A DNA stretch of 64,000 nt from a virus, in IMG/VR virus record IMGVR_UViG_3300045973_000169, positions 77,000-140,999 of that record; one strand, written 5' to 3'. The notes under the pieces were generated by a model that had not been told where the DNA came from, searched no databases, and was given only the letters and a program-made list of their open reading frames with translations. The position numbers and the translations under genes are program-made. Positions 17,738-26,542 of the stretch are shown piece after piece (the first letter of the stretch is position 1; each line of letters opens with the position of its first letter).

Positions 17738-18120
17738 TGGGATTAGCAGATATACTTAATTTTGCTATATCTTACATTATATTTACATTAACAGTATTTG
17801 CTATTTCAAGTGGATTGCTTTATAGCGAAGGTCCTAGAACTATTAGAGATTGGTGGTTAAGGAAATTTAAAGGGAAGAAGATTGAACATTTATTTATATG
17901 TCAGCTATGCCAAAGCTTTTGGATAGCAATGGCTTTACATTCTTTCTTTTTACCTTTTAGATTTATTATCCATTATATCTTAGTTTGTTTCTCTGTTGCA
18001 GGATGTAGTTGGTTGTTAGGAGGAGCTACTTTATTCTTCTTGAATGGAAAGTATGCATTTGAGCAATATGCTAAGTATAGACAAATGGAATTCAAAAGGA
18101 GACAAGATGATCTTCGATAA
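17737..18120 (+). CDS. Membrane protein with CxxC motif, 127 residues
   Basis: ATG at 17737 overlaps the upstream stop. Two to three hydrophobic segments (residues about 6-28, 60-78, 80-105). FICQLCQSFWIAMALH gives a CxxCxxFW motif as in DUF1360-type bacterial membrane proteins. The charged C-terminus (YRQMEFKRRQDD) would be cytoplasmic. Function unknown. Confidence 0.65.
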   Translation: MGLADILNFAISYIIFTLTVFAISSGLLYSEGPRTIRDWWLRKFKGKKIEHLFICQLCQSFWIAMALHSFFLPFRFIIHYILVCFSVAGCSWLLGGATLFFLNGKYAFEQYAKYRQMEFKRRQDDLR

Positions 18121-19084
18121 GAAACTTTTCTTCACCGCTGGTGATAATGATGGATGTGCTTATTATAGGGCTAAATTACCTGCAGAGTTTCTAGGATATG
18201 ATTATAATTATGGGTTTCCAGTTCAGGATACAACAAAATTAGATGAAGCAGATATTATATTTATCCAAAGAGCTACACATGAAGAGTTCTTAAATATAAT
18301 TCCTAGTTTAAAAAAAGCAGGGAAGAAAGTAGTTTATGAAGTAGATGATAACTTATGGGAGATCCCAGCATCTAATTCTGCTCATAGAGGATTTAATACT
18401 AAGGTATTAAAACTTATGGTCAAGATTATTAGATTATGTGATGCTGTTACTGTATCTACAATTCCATTAAGAAATTATTTTATTAATAATCTATTTCATG
18501 ATAATGTACATGTAATCCCTAACTTTATTCCTGATGTATTTCCTAAGAGAACTAACTTTAATGCTAAGACAACTATTGGATTTTGTGGTACTCCTACACA
18601 TAGATGGGACTTTGATAACCATTTAGTAAAAGCTTTAAGGTCTCTTAAAGAGAAATGTAGATTAGTTTTTGTTGGATATAATCCTATCCAAAATGATGCT
18701 GATGAATTCATTAAATGGATTCCTTCTAATGAATACCATGAAACTATCAATAATCTGAACTTTGATATTACAGTTGCTCCTTTATTAGATAATGAATTTA
18801 ATAGATGTAAGAGTAATATTAAGTTTCTTGAGTTTGGAGCCATGGGAACTTGTTTTATTGGATCAAAAGTATATCCTTATAGTGAGACTGTTAAACCTGA
18901 TAATGGGTTTCTCATAAATTATAATAAAGATTGGTTTGAATTACTAGATACTTTAGTAGAAAATTTTGGAGCTACTTTACAAGTTGGCGAAAATGCTAGA
19001 GAATTTGTTAAAGACAATTTCACATATAAATATAATGGTCAATTTATAATTGACAAATATAAAGAACTATTGGATACATTATGA
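18107..19084 (+). CDS. GT-B type glycosyltransferase
   Basis: 325 residues from the ATG at 18107, preceded by AAAGGAGACAAG inside the end of the previous gene. The N-terminal part (DNDGCAYYRAKLPAEFL, DIIFIQRAT, VVYEVDDNLWEI) and C-terminal part (TIGFCGTPTHRWD, NFDITVAPLLDNEFNRCKS, KFLEFGAMG) form the two Rossmann-like halves of a GT4-family-like enzyme, with the Glu-x7-Glu-like region around KFLEFGAMGT. It could glycosylate phage DNA, virion or host surface sugar. It forms an overlapping block with a methyltransferase and radical-SAM gene. Confidence 0.75.
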   Translation: MIFDKKLFFTAGDNDGCAYYRAKLPAEFLGYDYNYGFPVQDTTKLDEADIIFIQRATHEEFLNIIPSLKKAGKKVVYEVDDNLWEIPASNSAHRGFNTKVLKLMVKIIRLCDAVTVSTIPLRNYFINNLFHDNVHVIPNFIPDVFPKRTNFNAKTTIGFCGTPTHRWDFDNHLVKALRSLKEKCRLVFVGYNPIQNDADEFIKWIPSNEYHETINNLNFDITVAPLLDNEFNRCKSNIKFLEFGAMGTCFIGSKVYPYSETVKPDNGFLINYNKDWFELLDTLVENFGATLQVGENAREFVKDNFTYKYNGQFIIDKYKELLDTL

Positions 19085-19707
19085 GTTTAATGCAATACCA
19101 AGGTGTAAAAACATACAAAGGATCAAAAGTGCCGAATTCATTAGAATTGTTTATAAATTATTGTACTACGATTGAATTGCCAAGAGTGTTAGAGCTTGGT
19201 GTATATCAATCAATGCCTGGTAGAAGTACTATGCATAAGACATGGGTACCACATGCAACTGTATTCCATGGGACAGATATTGAAGCTGGAGAAGATGTAG
19301 ACTTTGTTGCTGATGTCCATAAACTTTCTGAGGTATGTGGAGAAAAGTCATATGATGTTATCATTAGTTGTTCTACTTTTGAACATTTTAAATATCCACA
19401 TATTGCTGCTCTTGAGATATCAAAAGTATTAAGTGATAAAGGGGCTATATTTATTCAGACACATTCTACATTTCCTATTCATGCTTATCCATATGATTAT
19501 TTCAGATTTACTGAAGAAGCTCTATCTGGATGTTTTGGTACATTAAATGGGATACAAGTTAAGAATACAGATTATACTTTCCCTGCCACAATTAGTTCTG
19601 CTGCAGATGGTGGTCCTCATCCAGCTTGGCTTAATGTTAATTTATTTGGGATTAAAACACATGAGACTCCAAAAGATTATTTATATGAATTGGATACAGA
19701 ACTATGA
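19081..19707 (+). CDS. SAM-dependent class I methyltransferase
   Basis: 208 residues. RVLELGVYQSMPG fits the SAM-binding motif I, DVDFVADVHKLSEV motif II/III, and SYDVIISCSTFEHFKYP motif IV/V, followed by KVLSDKGAIFIQTHSTFP. This is the class I fold seen in small-molecule and sugar methyltransferases. The substrate is unknown. It overlaps both neighbours by four bases, so it is co-translated with the glycosyltransferase and radical-SAM protein. Confidence 0.7.
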   Translation: MSLMQYQGVKTYKGSKVPNSLELFINYCTTIELPRVLELGVYQSMPGRSTMHKTWVPHATVFHGTDIEAGEDVDFVADVHKLSEVCGEKSYDVIISCSTFEHFKYPHIAALEISKVLSDKGAIFIQTHSTFPIHAYPYDYFRFTEEALSGCFGTLNGIQVKNTDYTFPATISSAADGGPHPAWLNVNLFGIKTHETPKDYLYELDTEL

Positions 19708-20432
19708 GCTTTGTGTTAGTTGATGATTCTGGAAAAGGACAGCTTTGTTGTTCTAAGAGTATAGATCTAGAACGTGGATGTAAGAATAAATGTATTGGCT
19801 GTTATGGGACTAAGACTAGTCTTATGGGAGCTGATAAATACTATAATCATATAGTACCAAAGGAATTTGATGAAAAGAAATTTAGAACCTCTGTCAAGAA
19901 TACGGTTAGAAAAGGTTTCAAATTTGCTAGACTCGGGAAGCATAGCGATGCAGCAAATATCGAAAACTATGATACACTTAAGTCAGTTCTTAAGATTACT
20001 GGTGAAGGAGGTTTAAGACTAGTATTTGTATCAAAAAGTTTAAAATTTGATAAAGAAATAGCTAGACTTTTAAGAGACAAAGAGCATATATTACATATGA
20101 GTTTAGGTATGATTTCTGATGCTCAAAGTAATGAACAGAGAATAAAAGTATATAAACAGTATAGAGATTTTGATATTCGTGCACATTTAAGAATCACAGA
20201 AGATGTAACTAAGCCAGTCCCATTATATTTTAAAGGATATTCTGGTATTATTACTCCAATGAGATTTAGTTCTTTGTTTATTGCAAACTTATATGATGTA
20301 GATATGAGTAAATATGAATTTGTCCATGGATATTATAAACCTAAAGTTATAGATCCTTCTTGGTCGACACATACTAATTGGTGTGGAGAAATCAATGGTG
20401 AAATTAAATGTTGTAAATGTATGGGAGAATAG
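19704..20432 (+). CDS. Radical SAM-like protein, 242 residues
   Basis: The motif CKNKCIGCYG (residues about 27-36) gives the CxxxCxxC [4Fe-4S] ligand set with a following aromatic Gly. The rest is consistent with a partial TIM-barrel (FARLGKHSDAANIENYD, LRLVFVSKSLKF, HMSLGMISDA). C-terminal Cys (WCGEINGEIKCCKCMGE) may bind a second cluster or zinc. The reaction is unknown, perhaps DNA or peptide modification with the neighbouring transferases. Confidence 0.7.
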   Translation: MSFVLVDDSGKGQLCCSKSIDLERGCKNKCIGCYGTKTSLMGADKYYNHIVPKEFDEKKFRTSVKNTVRKGFKFARLGKHSDAANIENYDTLKSVLKITGEGGLRLVFVSKSLKFDKEIARLLRDKEHILHMSLGMISDAQSNEQRIKVYKQYRDFDIRAHLRITEDVTKPVPLYFKGYSGIITPMRFSSLFIANLYDVDMSKYEFVHGYYKPKVIDPSWSTHTNWCGEINGEIKCCKCMGE

Positions 20433-20435
20433 AAA

Positions 20436-20732
20436 GTGATTGAGTTTACTAAACCTAAACTAGAGATTAAAGCCTATTATGAATGGGAAGAAGTAGAAAA
20501 TTGGTTAGATAGTTCCTTTAATGATGCTATGTATGTTGTGGCTGATATTAAAGCTATGCTATTTACTGATGAGAAACTAGGACCACAAACAGGGTTTAGG
20601 CTTATTAGTTTAGATAAAGAATATACACATGAAGATAAAAGAGTAATCAATGTCTATAGACATATGATGAAACATCTTCCTATTAATGATGAATCATTCT
20701 GGATTTATGTTGAACCGGAGAAAAGTAAATGA
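20436..20732 (+). CDS. Hypothetical protein, 98 residues (GTG start)
   Basis: GTG at 20436 after AGAATAGAAA. Acidic and soluble with EWEEVENWLDSSFND; no motif recognised. Four-base overlap with the next gene. Confidence 0.6.
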   Translation: MIEFTKPKLEIKAYYEWEEVENWLDSSFNDAMYVVADIKAMLFTDEKLGPQTGFRLISLDKEYTHEDKRVINVYRHMMKHLPINDESFWIYVEPEKSK

Positions 20733-21388
20733 GTTGTGAAAAACACAAACTAAGAAAAAGAAAAGATTGTCCAGATTGCTTCCCTAATGGAGACACTGTA
20801 TTTCGTGTTGGGGCTACATTACCTGAAAATTTAAGTGAAAAAGCTATTGAGCAATTAACTACTGGAACTTGCCCACAGGTTGCTATTGATCTTGCTGAGA
20901 AGGTTTCCGACCATCTACTTAAAAACAAACTTGAGAAGAAAGGATTGAAGATAGTTCCTATCGAAGATCCTATTGCTGAGAAATTAACAGAGATTCTGAT
21001 TGAAGGATTTGACCCTGGTCTTCCTATAGGTCATGATGGATTAATACAGCAAGTACCTAATCTAGATGACTATTATGCTTTTAAAACAGATGAGATTAAG
21101 AAACAATTAGATGAGATATTAGCATCTAAAGTTAAGTCTCTTACTAAGGAAATCAATAGTATTGTTTCTATTAAGTATGAAGCTCTTGATATTCCATTGA
21201 CTAGATTTAGTTTAAAGGTATTAGACTCTTTGCTTAATGATGGTTGGAAGATGATTAGTATTCTTACTAAGGAAGTAGCTAAAGTATCTGGACTTAAAGA
21301 GGATGGAGTTATATTCCAAAGAATAAGATGTACTTCTTGGAAGAAGACTCTTGAACAATGTAAGGAATTGTATAAGGGAACTAAATGA
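20729..21388 (+). CDS. Hypothetical protein with N-terminal Cys motif, 219 residues
   Basis: N-terminus MSCEKHKLRKRKDCPDCFPN looks like a small zinc knuckle (C...CxxC), then a Pro-rich helix-rich body (LEKKGLKIVPIEDPIAEKL). The middle SLTKEINSIVSIKYEALDI is amphipathic. Function unknown. Overlaps both neighbours. Confidence 0.65.
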   Translation: MSCEKHKLRKRKDCPDCFPNGDTVFRVGATLPENLSEKAIEQLTTGTCPQVAIDLAEKVSDHLLKNKLEKKGLKIVPIEDPIAEKLTEILIEGFDPGLPIGHDGLIQQVPNLDDYYAFKTDEIKKQLDEILASKVKSLTKEINSIVSIKYEALDIPLTRFSLKVLDSLLNDGWKMISILTKEVAKVSGLKEDGVIFQRIRCTSWKKTLEQCKELYKGTK

Positions 21389-21804
21389 AATTGTTTAGTT
21401 TAGACAATATCAAAAAACTGCTTGAAGAAAAAAGGAAAAATGAAATGGCAATTGGAATCATTGGTAATATTACCACAAAGAAAATTTTAAGTGTTGAAAA
21501 AGGGAATGTTGATAAGCCAGGTGTTACTGGACAGAGAGTTGTTGCTTTTACTCTTGATGGAGATAATGATGTTAAAATCAAAATCTTACTTAAAGATAAA
21601 ATAGCAGTGACTGTCTATAATATGTTTCTTAAAGATACAAAGACTAAACATGCAACTATTGATCATGATGGAGTGATTGTTGACAAAGAAGTTTATGTTT
21701 CATTTACAGAAGCTGACATTAGAGAAGTTCGTGCTAATAAAGAAATAGTATGTCAGAATCCTAAGAACCTACAATTTACATTTGACTATTTGGTACTTGG
21801 TTAA
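21385..21804 (+). CDS. Hypothetical protein, 139 residues
   Basis: After a Lys-rich N-terminal helix, the sequence is beta-rich: AIGIIGNITTKKILSVEKG, VTGQRVVAFTLDGDNDVKI, VSFTEADIREVRANKEIVC. An OB-fold-like nucleic-acid-binding protein is possible but no signature is clear. The TTG start is not needed; ATG at 21385 overlaps the upstream stop. Confidence 0.6.
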   Translation: MKLFSLDNIKKLLEEKRKNEMAIGIIGNITTKKILSVEKGNVDKPGVTGQRVVAFTLDGDNDVKIKILLKDKIAVTVYNMFLKDTKTKHATIDHDGVIVDKEVYVSFTEADIREVRANKEIVCQNPKNLQFTFDYLVLG

Positions 21805-21805
21805 T

Positions 21806-22603
21806 ATGTATGATGTACTTGATTTAATCAAACCAAAGAGATTAGCTGAGGATAAAAGAGCTATATTATCGAAAGATTTTATAGCTCTAGATTTCTCTGA
21901 TACACTTATTTATAAGCCATGTGAGACTAAGTTCCCTTTATGTGAGATATCTATAAAGGATTTATATTCAAGTAATTTTGATGAAGCTAATGAGATCAAT
22001 GATTTCACTTTCAAATTACCTGAACTAGAGTATACTGAAATAAGTATTAATGCTGGAGACGTTGCAGTTTTAAGTTCGATAAGCGCTGCTGGAGAAGATA
22101 TATTCTTTTGTGGTTATATTGGATTTAGAATGAATTTATTATCATTCCTTACTTCTGGTTTAGTTTACTATAATGAATATAGAATTACTAAAGAAATTAT
22201 CCCAATGCGTAATATAGATAATCAATGGATAGATTATTCTGTATATTACTATTTGTTTCAAATGTTTAAGAATCTCTCTGGAAAGAAAACTGACTTATTA
22301 TTAGTAGCTAAAAAAGATGATAAGCTTTATTTAACTAATAAAGATAAAGACTTTTATATTATAAGTAAAGAGCCAAGTAAATTTAAAACAGATAGTTTTG
22401 CTTCTATTAATAAGTTTTATACAGAACAAAAGTTCGGTAAAGAAACTGCAATTATAAAGAAAGAATGGATAGAAGGTAAAGATTCTTTTATAAAGCATCT
22501 TATTAGACCATTAGATGATGTTTGCATGACTAAAGATTCTCCTAGTGTAATTAAATTAAGTAGTAATGGATATGAATTATTTATAAATAAGGAAAAACAA
22601 TGA
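21806..22603 (+). CDS. Hypothetical protein, 265 residues
   Basis: ATG at 21806 just after the upstream stop; an in-frame upstream start is not favoured. Rich in aromatic and charged residues; no membrane spans or catalytic motif recognised. Overlaps the following gene by four bases. Confidence 0.6.
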   Translation: MYDVLDLIKPKRLAEDKRAILSKDFIALDFSDTLIYKPCETKFPLCEISIKDLYSSNFDEANEINDFTFKLPELEYTEISINAGDVAVLSSISAAGEDIFFCGYIGFRMNLLSFLTSGLVYYNEYRITKEIIPMRNIDNQWIDYSVYYYLFQMFKNLSGKKTDLLLVAKKDDKLYLTNKDKDFYIISKEPSKFKTDSFASINKFYTEQKFGKETAIIKKEWIEGKDSFIKHLIRPLDDVCMTKDSPSVIKLSSNGYELFINKEKQ

Positions 22604-23124
22604 GTGAAGAAGTACAAGAAGTCATTGAAGACATAGAGCTTGAAGAAATTGAAGGACTAGATACTATTGAGTATCATGGTAAAAGCTTAGATGAATGGGT
22701 TACTATATTAACTATAGATCTTCCAAAATTGCCCTGTGGAGCACATGAAATGGGGAATGCAGTTATCTCTATTACTAATGCTTATGGGAAGGCTTATAAT
22801 GCCTTTAATACTCTTCTGGTACTATGTTCTAAAGCAGAGAATCAATATAAAGCTGAGAAGTTTAGATTGATAGATGTATATCTTGTTGATTGTAAGAAAA
22901 AGAATCTTAAGCCTCCATCAAAAGAGAATGTTGAGATTATTGTTATAAATCAAGATAAAAATAAAAAAGTAAGAATGCTTATGGAAAGATATAAGATCTA
23001 TGATATGATAAAAAGCTTCTTTGAAAATAATACAAAAAAACTTGAGAAGACTCTATCTGCTGCAAAGGAACTCCTTTATATAAGTGGAGCCCATAGTAGA
23101 GTAGAACATAAAGGTAATATATGA
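22600..23124 (+). CDS. Hypothetical helical protein, 174 residues
   Basis: An acidic N-terminus (EVQEVIEDIELEEIEGLD), then SLDEWVTILTIDLPKLPCGA and a long helical C-terminal part. The pattern 'sLdeWi..L...L.kLp' occurs in small phage proteins encoded near recombination genes; a recombination-mediator-like role is possible but unproven. Stop overlaps the next start. Confidence 0.55.
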   Translation: MSEEVQEVIEDIELEEIEGLDTIEYHGKSLDEWVTILTIDLPKLPCGAHEMGNAVISITNAYGKAYNAFNTLLVLCSKAENQYKAEKFRLIDVYLVDCKKKNLKPPSKENVEIIVINQDKNKKVRMLMERYKIYDMIKSFFENNTKKLEKTLSAAKELLYISGAHSRVEHKGNI

Positions 23125-23771
23125 TATCGATTGGTGTTATTGGACGGAATTTAAACCATCTTAATTTTAAAAGTATCTTTGATATATTAGACCAAGGAGT
23201 TGAAGCTAATTTTTGGACATATAATAGATATTCGTTAGACAATGGGAAAACATATAATGGGTCTGATGATAAATATCTTATATTTCTAGCAACGACCCCT
23301 AAAGCTGAGAATGATAAAGACTTTGTAAAGTTCTCTGGAAAACCAAGTGAAGAAGAGATTGCAGAAGTAATGCAAGATTTCGTATATAGGATATGTAATG
23401 AAAATGATAATACTGAAAATACTGACGACTCTAATCCTATTACCATCACTGATTCAGTTGTGGATATTCAGGAAGTGGAAGAAGAAAAATTAAATGATGA
23501 CGTGGTTAGCAATTATGCTCCTGATTTATCTGATACTAACGATGTAGATGAAGAATATATGATCTCTGCTATAGAAGAAGGATTAGTAGAAAAGCCTACT
23601 GAAACTTGGTGGGAGCCATCATTAGTTGAGACTAAGAATCTTAATGGGATCATTGTTGAGTTTAATAATAAGACTGCTTATCTTGGGCTAGAAGATGCTG
23701 CAAGATTAAATGAATTACTTGTCCATATGAATACTAATGGATTAAAAATTGTTGATATTGTATGCGGGTAA
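23121..23771 (+). CDS. Hypothetical acidic protein, 216 residues
   Basis: The N-terminal 90 residues are mixed beta/helix (SIGVIGRNLNHLNFKSIFDI); the middle (about 95-165) is very acidic and low complexity. C-terminus NGIIVEFNNKTAYLGLEDAA. Probably a binding or scaffold protein; no family recognised. Confidence 0.6.
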   Translation: MISIGVIGRNLNHLNFKSIFDILDQGVEANFWTYNRYSLDNGKTYNGSDDKYLIFLATTPKAENDKDFVKFSGKPSEEEIAEVMQDFVYRICNENDNTENTDDSNPITITDSVVDIQEVEEEKLNDDVVSNYAPDLSDTNDVDEEYMISAIEEGLVEKPTETWWEPSLVETKNLNGIIVEFNNKTAYLGLEDAARLNELLVHMNTNGLKIVDIVCG

Positions 23772-24649
23772 CAATCCCTAAAGGACATGAATTGTTTGTT
23801 GTCTTCTGGTATAATAAGAGTACATCTTACCAGTTTGTTCCTATTGAAGATTTCCCTAAACTTGAATCACGACTTCCAGTTGGATGTAGATTCCATGTTC
23901 TAAGTGAATCATATGATAAATTAAGGTGGAGTCCTTGTAAGTTGAATAGTAATTCTGAACAAGAGATTAAACTACATAGGCATAAATATTCTCTTACTAA
24001 TGAATCAATTCTTACTAATGTTGAATATGGGATAGAAAAGAAATCTTCTGATTTTGGTAAATTCTTTTGGAGAATTACTAATAGAAAAAACTTTATTAAG
24101 AATATTGCTATTAGTTGTTTGGCACTAGGATATAATGTTAAAGTTACACAGAAGCAATTATATGTGAATGAATTCAAAATTAGTAGGGCTTTTGTAAGAG
24201 ATTTTATTAATGATATTAAAAGTTATATAATTTATAATAATCTATTCCCTTATGACTATATGTTATTTGAGAAAATGCTAAGTAATAAAATACTTACTAC
24301 TTTAATTATCAGTAAGCAACTTGATTTAAATGATCTTGCAAAAGATGGGATTCTAGAAGTTCCTGTATTGTTAAATAAACTATTATTTTTCTTATATGGT
24401 AAGACATATAAGATTCAAAGTTTTGCTGATAATAATGGGAAGAAAGAAAGATGGGGCCTTGATCATCTTATTAAGTTAGCCCCAAGACGACAAAAGAAAA
24501 AGATTATGTATGCTGGTGTTGGTTATGATTTTTGTTCATTCAAAGGTACTCCTATACTATTTGTAAATGGGATTACAATAACATATCATCGACGGAGTAA
24601 AGGAATTAATAATGGTGAAAACAAAATTAGCAATAGTATCAGTCCCTGA
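23762..24649 (+). CDS. Hypothetical protein, 295 residues
   Basis: ATG overlaps the upstream stop by ten bases. Basic, rich in Lys/Ile/Tyr; no recognised motif. It overlaps the start of the next small gene by 38 bases. Confidence 0.6.
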   Translation: MRVTIPKGHELFVVFWYNKSTSYQFVPIEDFPKLESRLPVGCRFHVLSESYDKLRWSPCKLNSNSEQEIKLHRHKYSLTNESILTNVEYGIEKKSSDFGKFFWRITNRKNFIKNIAISCLALGYNVKVTQKQLYVNEFKISRAFVRDFINDIKSYIIYNNLFPYDYMLFEKMLSNKILTTLIISKQLDLNDLAKDGILEVPVLLNKLLFFLYGKTYKIQSFADNNGKKERWGLDHLIKLAPRRQKKKIMYAGVGYDFCSFKGTPILFVNGITITYHRRSKGINNGENKISNSISP

Positions 24650-24791
24650 TAAGAATAAACACTTTGTTGTTCAGAGTACTGAAGAAGAAAGATGGATTAT
24701 GGTTGGGGCAATTAGTATATCTGGTTCTATTGTTGGGATTGGTAGTACATATGAAGAAGCAGTTAAAGTTCTTGATAACTTAAAGGATTAA
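24612..24791 (+). CDS. Small hypothetical protein, 59 residues
   Basis: ATG at 24612 after AAAGGAATTAAT, inside the end of the previous gene. Beta-rich (MVKTKLAIVSVPDKNKHFVV) with SISGSIVGIGSTYEEAVKVL, a small alpha/beta protein. Unknown function. Confidence 0.6.
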   Translation: MVKTKLAIVSVPDKNKHFVVQSTEEERWIMVGAISISGSIVGIGSTYEEAVKVLDNLKD

Positions 24792-24793
24792 AA

Positions 24794-24970
24794 ATGAAAA
24801 GATATATGGTAGTAAAAGAAGTTAAACTTATCGCAGTAGATCAATATATGCTTAGAGATAATCTCTATGCTCTGACACATGCAATATCAACAGAGAATTT
24901 ATCCTGGTCTATAAGGAAAGTAGCAGAAGAAAAAGTAAGACAAATAATTTTAAATTTAAGGACATACTAA
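24794..24970 (+). CDS. Small hypothetical protein, 58 residues
   Basis: Two bases after the previous stop, with AAAGGATTAAAA as ribosome site. Sequence MKRYMVVKEVKLIAVDQYML then a helical C-terminus. Unknown. Confidence 0.55.
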   Translation: MKRYMVVKEVKLIAVDQYMLRDNLYALTHAISTENLSWSIRKVAEEKVRQIILNLRTY

Positions 24971-24971
24971 A

Positions 24972-25142
24972 ATGGCAAAAAATAAAACTGAATTAACTCC
25001 AAAAGATATTCTTATTGTATTAAGTGAAGTTGGAGCTGTTGTTAACAATAATGCTTTAAGCACATACTTCTCTAAAAAAGGTGTTGTTATTAGCGCCAAT
25101 TCAATTAGAGCTATTAAATCACATATCACGAGAAATGCATAA
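24972..25142 (+). CDS. Small hypothetical protein, 56 residues
   Basis: ATG one base after the previous stop, with AAGGACATACTAA before it. MAKNKTELTPKDILIVLSEV followed by a helix-turn-helix-like stretch (NNNALSTYFSKKGVVISANS). Possibly a small DNA-binding protein. Confidence 0.55.
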   Translation: MAKNKTELTPKDILIVLSEVGAVVNNNALSTYFSKKGVVISANSIRAIKSHITRNA

Positions 25143-25150
25143 GGATTAAT

Positions 25151-25423
25151 ATGATAGGGATTTTAGCAACTATACTAACAATTGGATCTATATTACCCCA
25201 AATAAAAAAGACATGGGAATCAAAATCAGTTGATGATTTATCTCTATGGCAAATGGTAATCCTTACAATAGGAATATTGTTTTGGTTACTATATGGTATT
25301 CAGATTCATGATACTGTTGTTATAGTTGCTAACTCTATTAGCTTATTGCTTCAGTTATTTATGATTGGAATGAAACAAATATATGGAAGTAAGGAATACA
25401 AATGTCTAAAACACTTAAGATGA
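25151..25423 (+). CDS. SemiSWEET/PQ-loop membrane protein
   Basis: 90 residues with three hydrophobic segments. The first has ILPQIKKTWESKSVDDLSLW, the PQ-loop motif of SemiSWEET and MtN3 sugar-type transporters, and the second WQMVILTIGILFWLLYGI. SemiSWEETs work as dimers in the inner membrane and move small sugars. The last codons overlap the stub of the P-loop ATPase gene (25402), so the tail may have been altered by the nearby insertion. Confidence 0.8.
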   Translation: MIGILATILTIGSILPQIKKTWESKSVDDLSLWQMVILTIGILFWLLYGIQIHDTVVIVANSISLLLQLFMIGMKQIYGSKEYKCLKHLR

Positions 25424-25454
25424 TTAACCTATACGACTCGGTATGCAATAACAA
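25402..25454 (+). pseudogene. 5' stub of P-loop ATPase gene
   Basis: ATG at 25402 encodes MSKTLKMINLYDSVCNNKL. Aligned without gaps to KKLKIVNLFAGPGAGKS of the intact gene (26000), K-x-L-K-x-x-N-L matches and the lysine of the P-loop stays in place although the glycines have mutated. The stub ends at the GTTAATAACA module (25455). Confidence 0.7.
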
Positions 25455-25493
25455 GTTAATAACATATATCTGAATTAAGTTGAGGTAAATGTT
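25455..25493 (+). promoter_or_regulatory. GTTAATAACA motif plus RBS hairpin (copy 7)
   Basis: GTTAATAACA (25455-25464), the reverse complement core of the usual GTTATTAAC. TAACAT (25460-25465) pairs with ATGTTA (25489-25494) across GAGG; the last base is the A of the start codon. Confidence 0.65.
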
Positions 25494-26033
25494 ATGAAAA
25501 TTTGTGGGAAATGTAAAGAAGAGAAAGATAGTTGTGAGTTTGCTAGTAATGTGTCAGCCAAAGATAAGCTTTCTAATTGGTGTAAAAAATGCATAAAAGA
25601 TAATGTGAAAAGAATTAAATTAGAAAAAGAAAAAGGGATTTATATACCAAAGGTTAGAAAGCCAAGACTAACAGAAGAAGATAGAATTAAAAGAAATGAA
25701 GAATTAAAAAGATATCATAGTAACTATAGATTAGATAATTTTGAACGTATACAAAAAGTTAAAAAAGAATATAGAGATAATATAAAAATAGAAGGAATTA
25801 TTGCTTATGGCGGGAAATGTTCTTGCTGTGGAGAGTCTGCCTATGAATTTTTAACTATTGAACATTTAAAAGGAAGAGACCCAAACGAGAAGAGACTCAC
25901 TGGAAAGAAAATGTGGGCTAAGGCAAAAGCTGAAAATTACCCTGATAAATATACTGTTCTTTGTTTTAATTGTAATTGTGCTAAAGGAGCATTTGGAATA
26001 TGTCCACACCAGAATATAGTAACAAAAAATTAA
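25494..26033 (+). CDS. HNH homing endonuclease
   Basis: 179 residues. The N-terminal zinc pair CGKCKEEKDSCEF...WCKKC is followed by a Lys/Arg-rich linker (residues 45-95) and an HNH core: GGKCSCCGESAYEFLTIEH, KMWAKAKAENYP, then VLCFNCNCAKGAFGICPH. It precedes and overlaps the new start of the P-loop ATPase gene (26000). Confidence 0.85.
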   Translation: MKICGKCKEEKDSCEFASNVSAKDKLSNWCKKCIKDNVKRIKLEKEKGIYIPKVRKPRLTEEDRIKRNEELKRYHSNYRLDNFERIQKVKKEYRDNIKIEGIIAYGGKCSCCGESAYEFLTIEHLKGRDPNEKRLTGKKMWAKAKAENYPDKYTVLCFNCNCAKGAFGICPHQNIVTKN

Positions 26034-26542
26034 AGATCGTAAATTTATTTGCGGGGCCAGGCGCTGGCAAATCTACAACTGCTGCTGGTCTATTCTACCT
26101 TATGAAAATTGAAGGGTTTAGTGTTGAACTAATTACTGAATATGCTAAAGAAAAAGTTTATGAAGGGCATTTTGGAACCTTATCAGACCAAATTTATATA
26201 TTTGGGAAACAACAAAGACGTGCGAAGAAGCTAATTGGTCATGTAGAATATGCTATAACCGATAGTCCACTTATGCTGTCTACCCTTTACAACAAAGACC
26301 TTAGTGACTCTTTTGAAGACCTAGTTTATGAAACATATAGTTCATATGAAAATATTAACTTCTTTATTAATAGATGTAAGCCTTATGTTAAAATAGGGAG
26401 AGAACAAGATGAATCAGAAGCTATTGCATTAGATAATAAACTAATTAGGCTACTATCTAATTGGGCTATTGACTATGAGAAGATAGATGGTTTATCTACA
26501 GCACCACAAACAATACTTGACCATATTAAAGGGATTAGATAA
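26000..26542 (+). CDS. P-loop ATPase/kinase-like phage protein
   Basis: 180 residues. Walker A FAGPGAGKSTTAAGLFYLM, a Walker B-like AITDSPLMLSTL, and FIHRC-like arginine region (FFINRCKPYVKIGREQDE). This compact single-domain P-loop protein recurs in T4-like phages; it may be a nucleotide or RNA kinase-type enzyme but its substrate is unknown. Its start is within the last 34 bases of the endonuclease; the first 12 residues replace those left at 25402. Confidence 0.75.
   Translation: MSTPEYSNKKLKIVNLFAGPGAGKSTTAAGLFYLMKIEGFSVELITEYAKEKVYEGHFGTLSDQIYIFGKQQRRAKKLIGHVEYAITDSPLMLSTLYNKDLSDSFEDLVYETYSSYENINFFINRCKPYVKIGREQDESEAIALDNKLIRLLSNWAIDYEKIDGLSTAPQTILDHIKGIR

Noticed and set aside
26000-26542. 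Thymidylate kinase (tmk)
   Set aside because: It has a P-loop but lacks the DR(Y/H) motif and expected LID sequence, so no specific kinase can be named.
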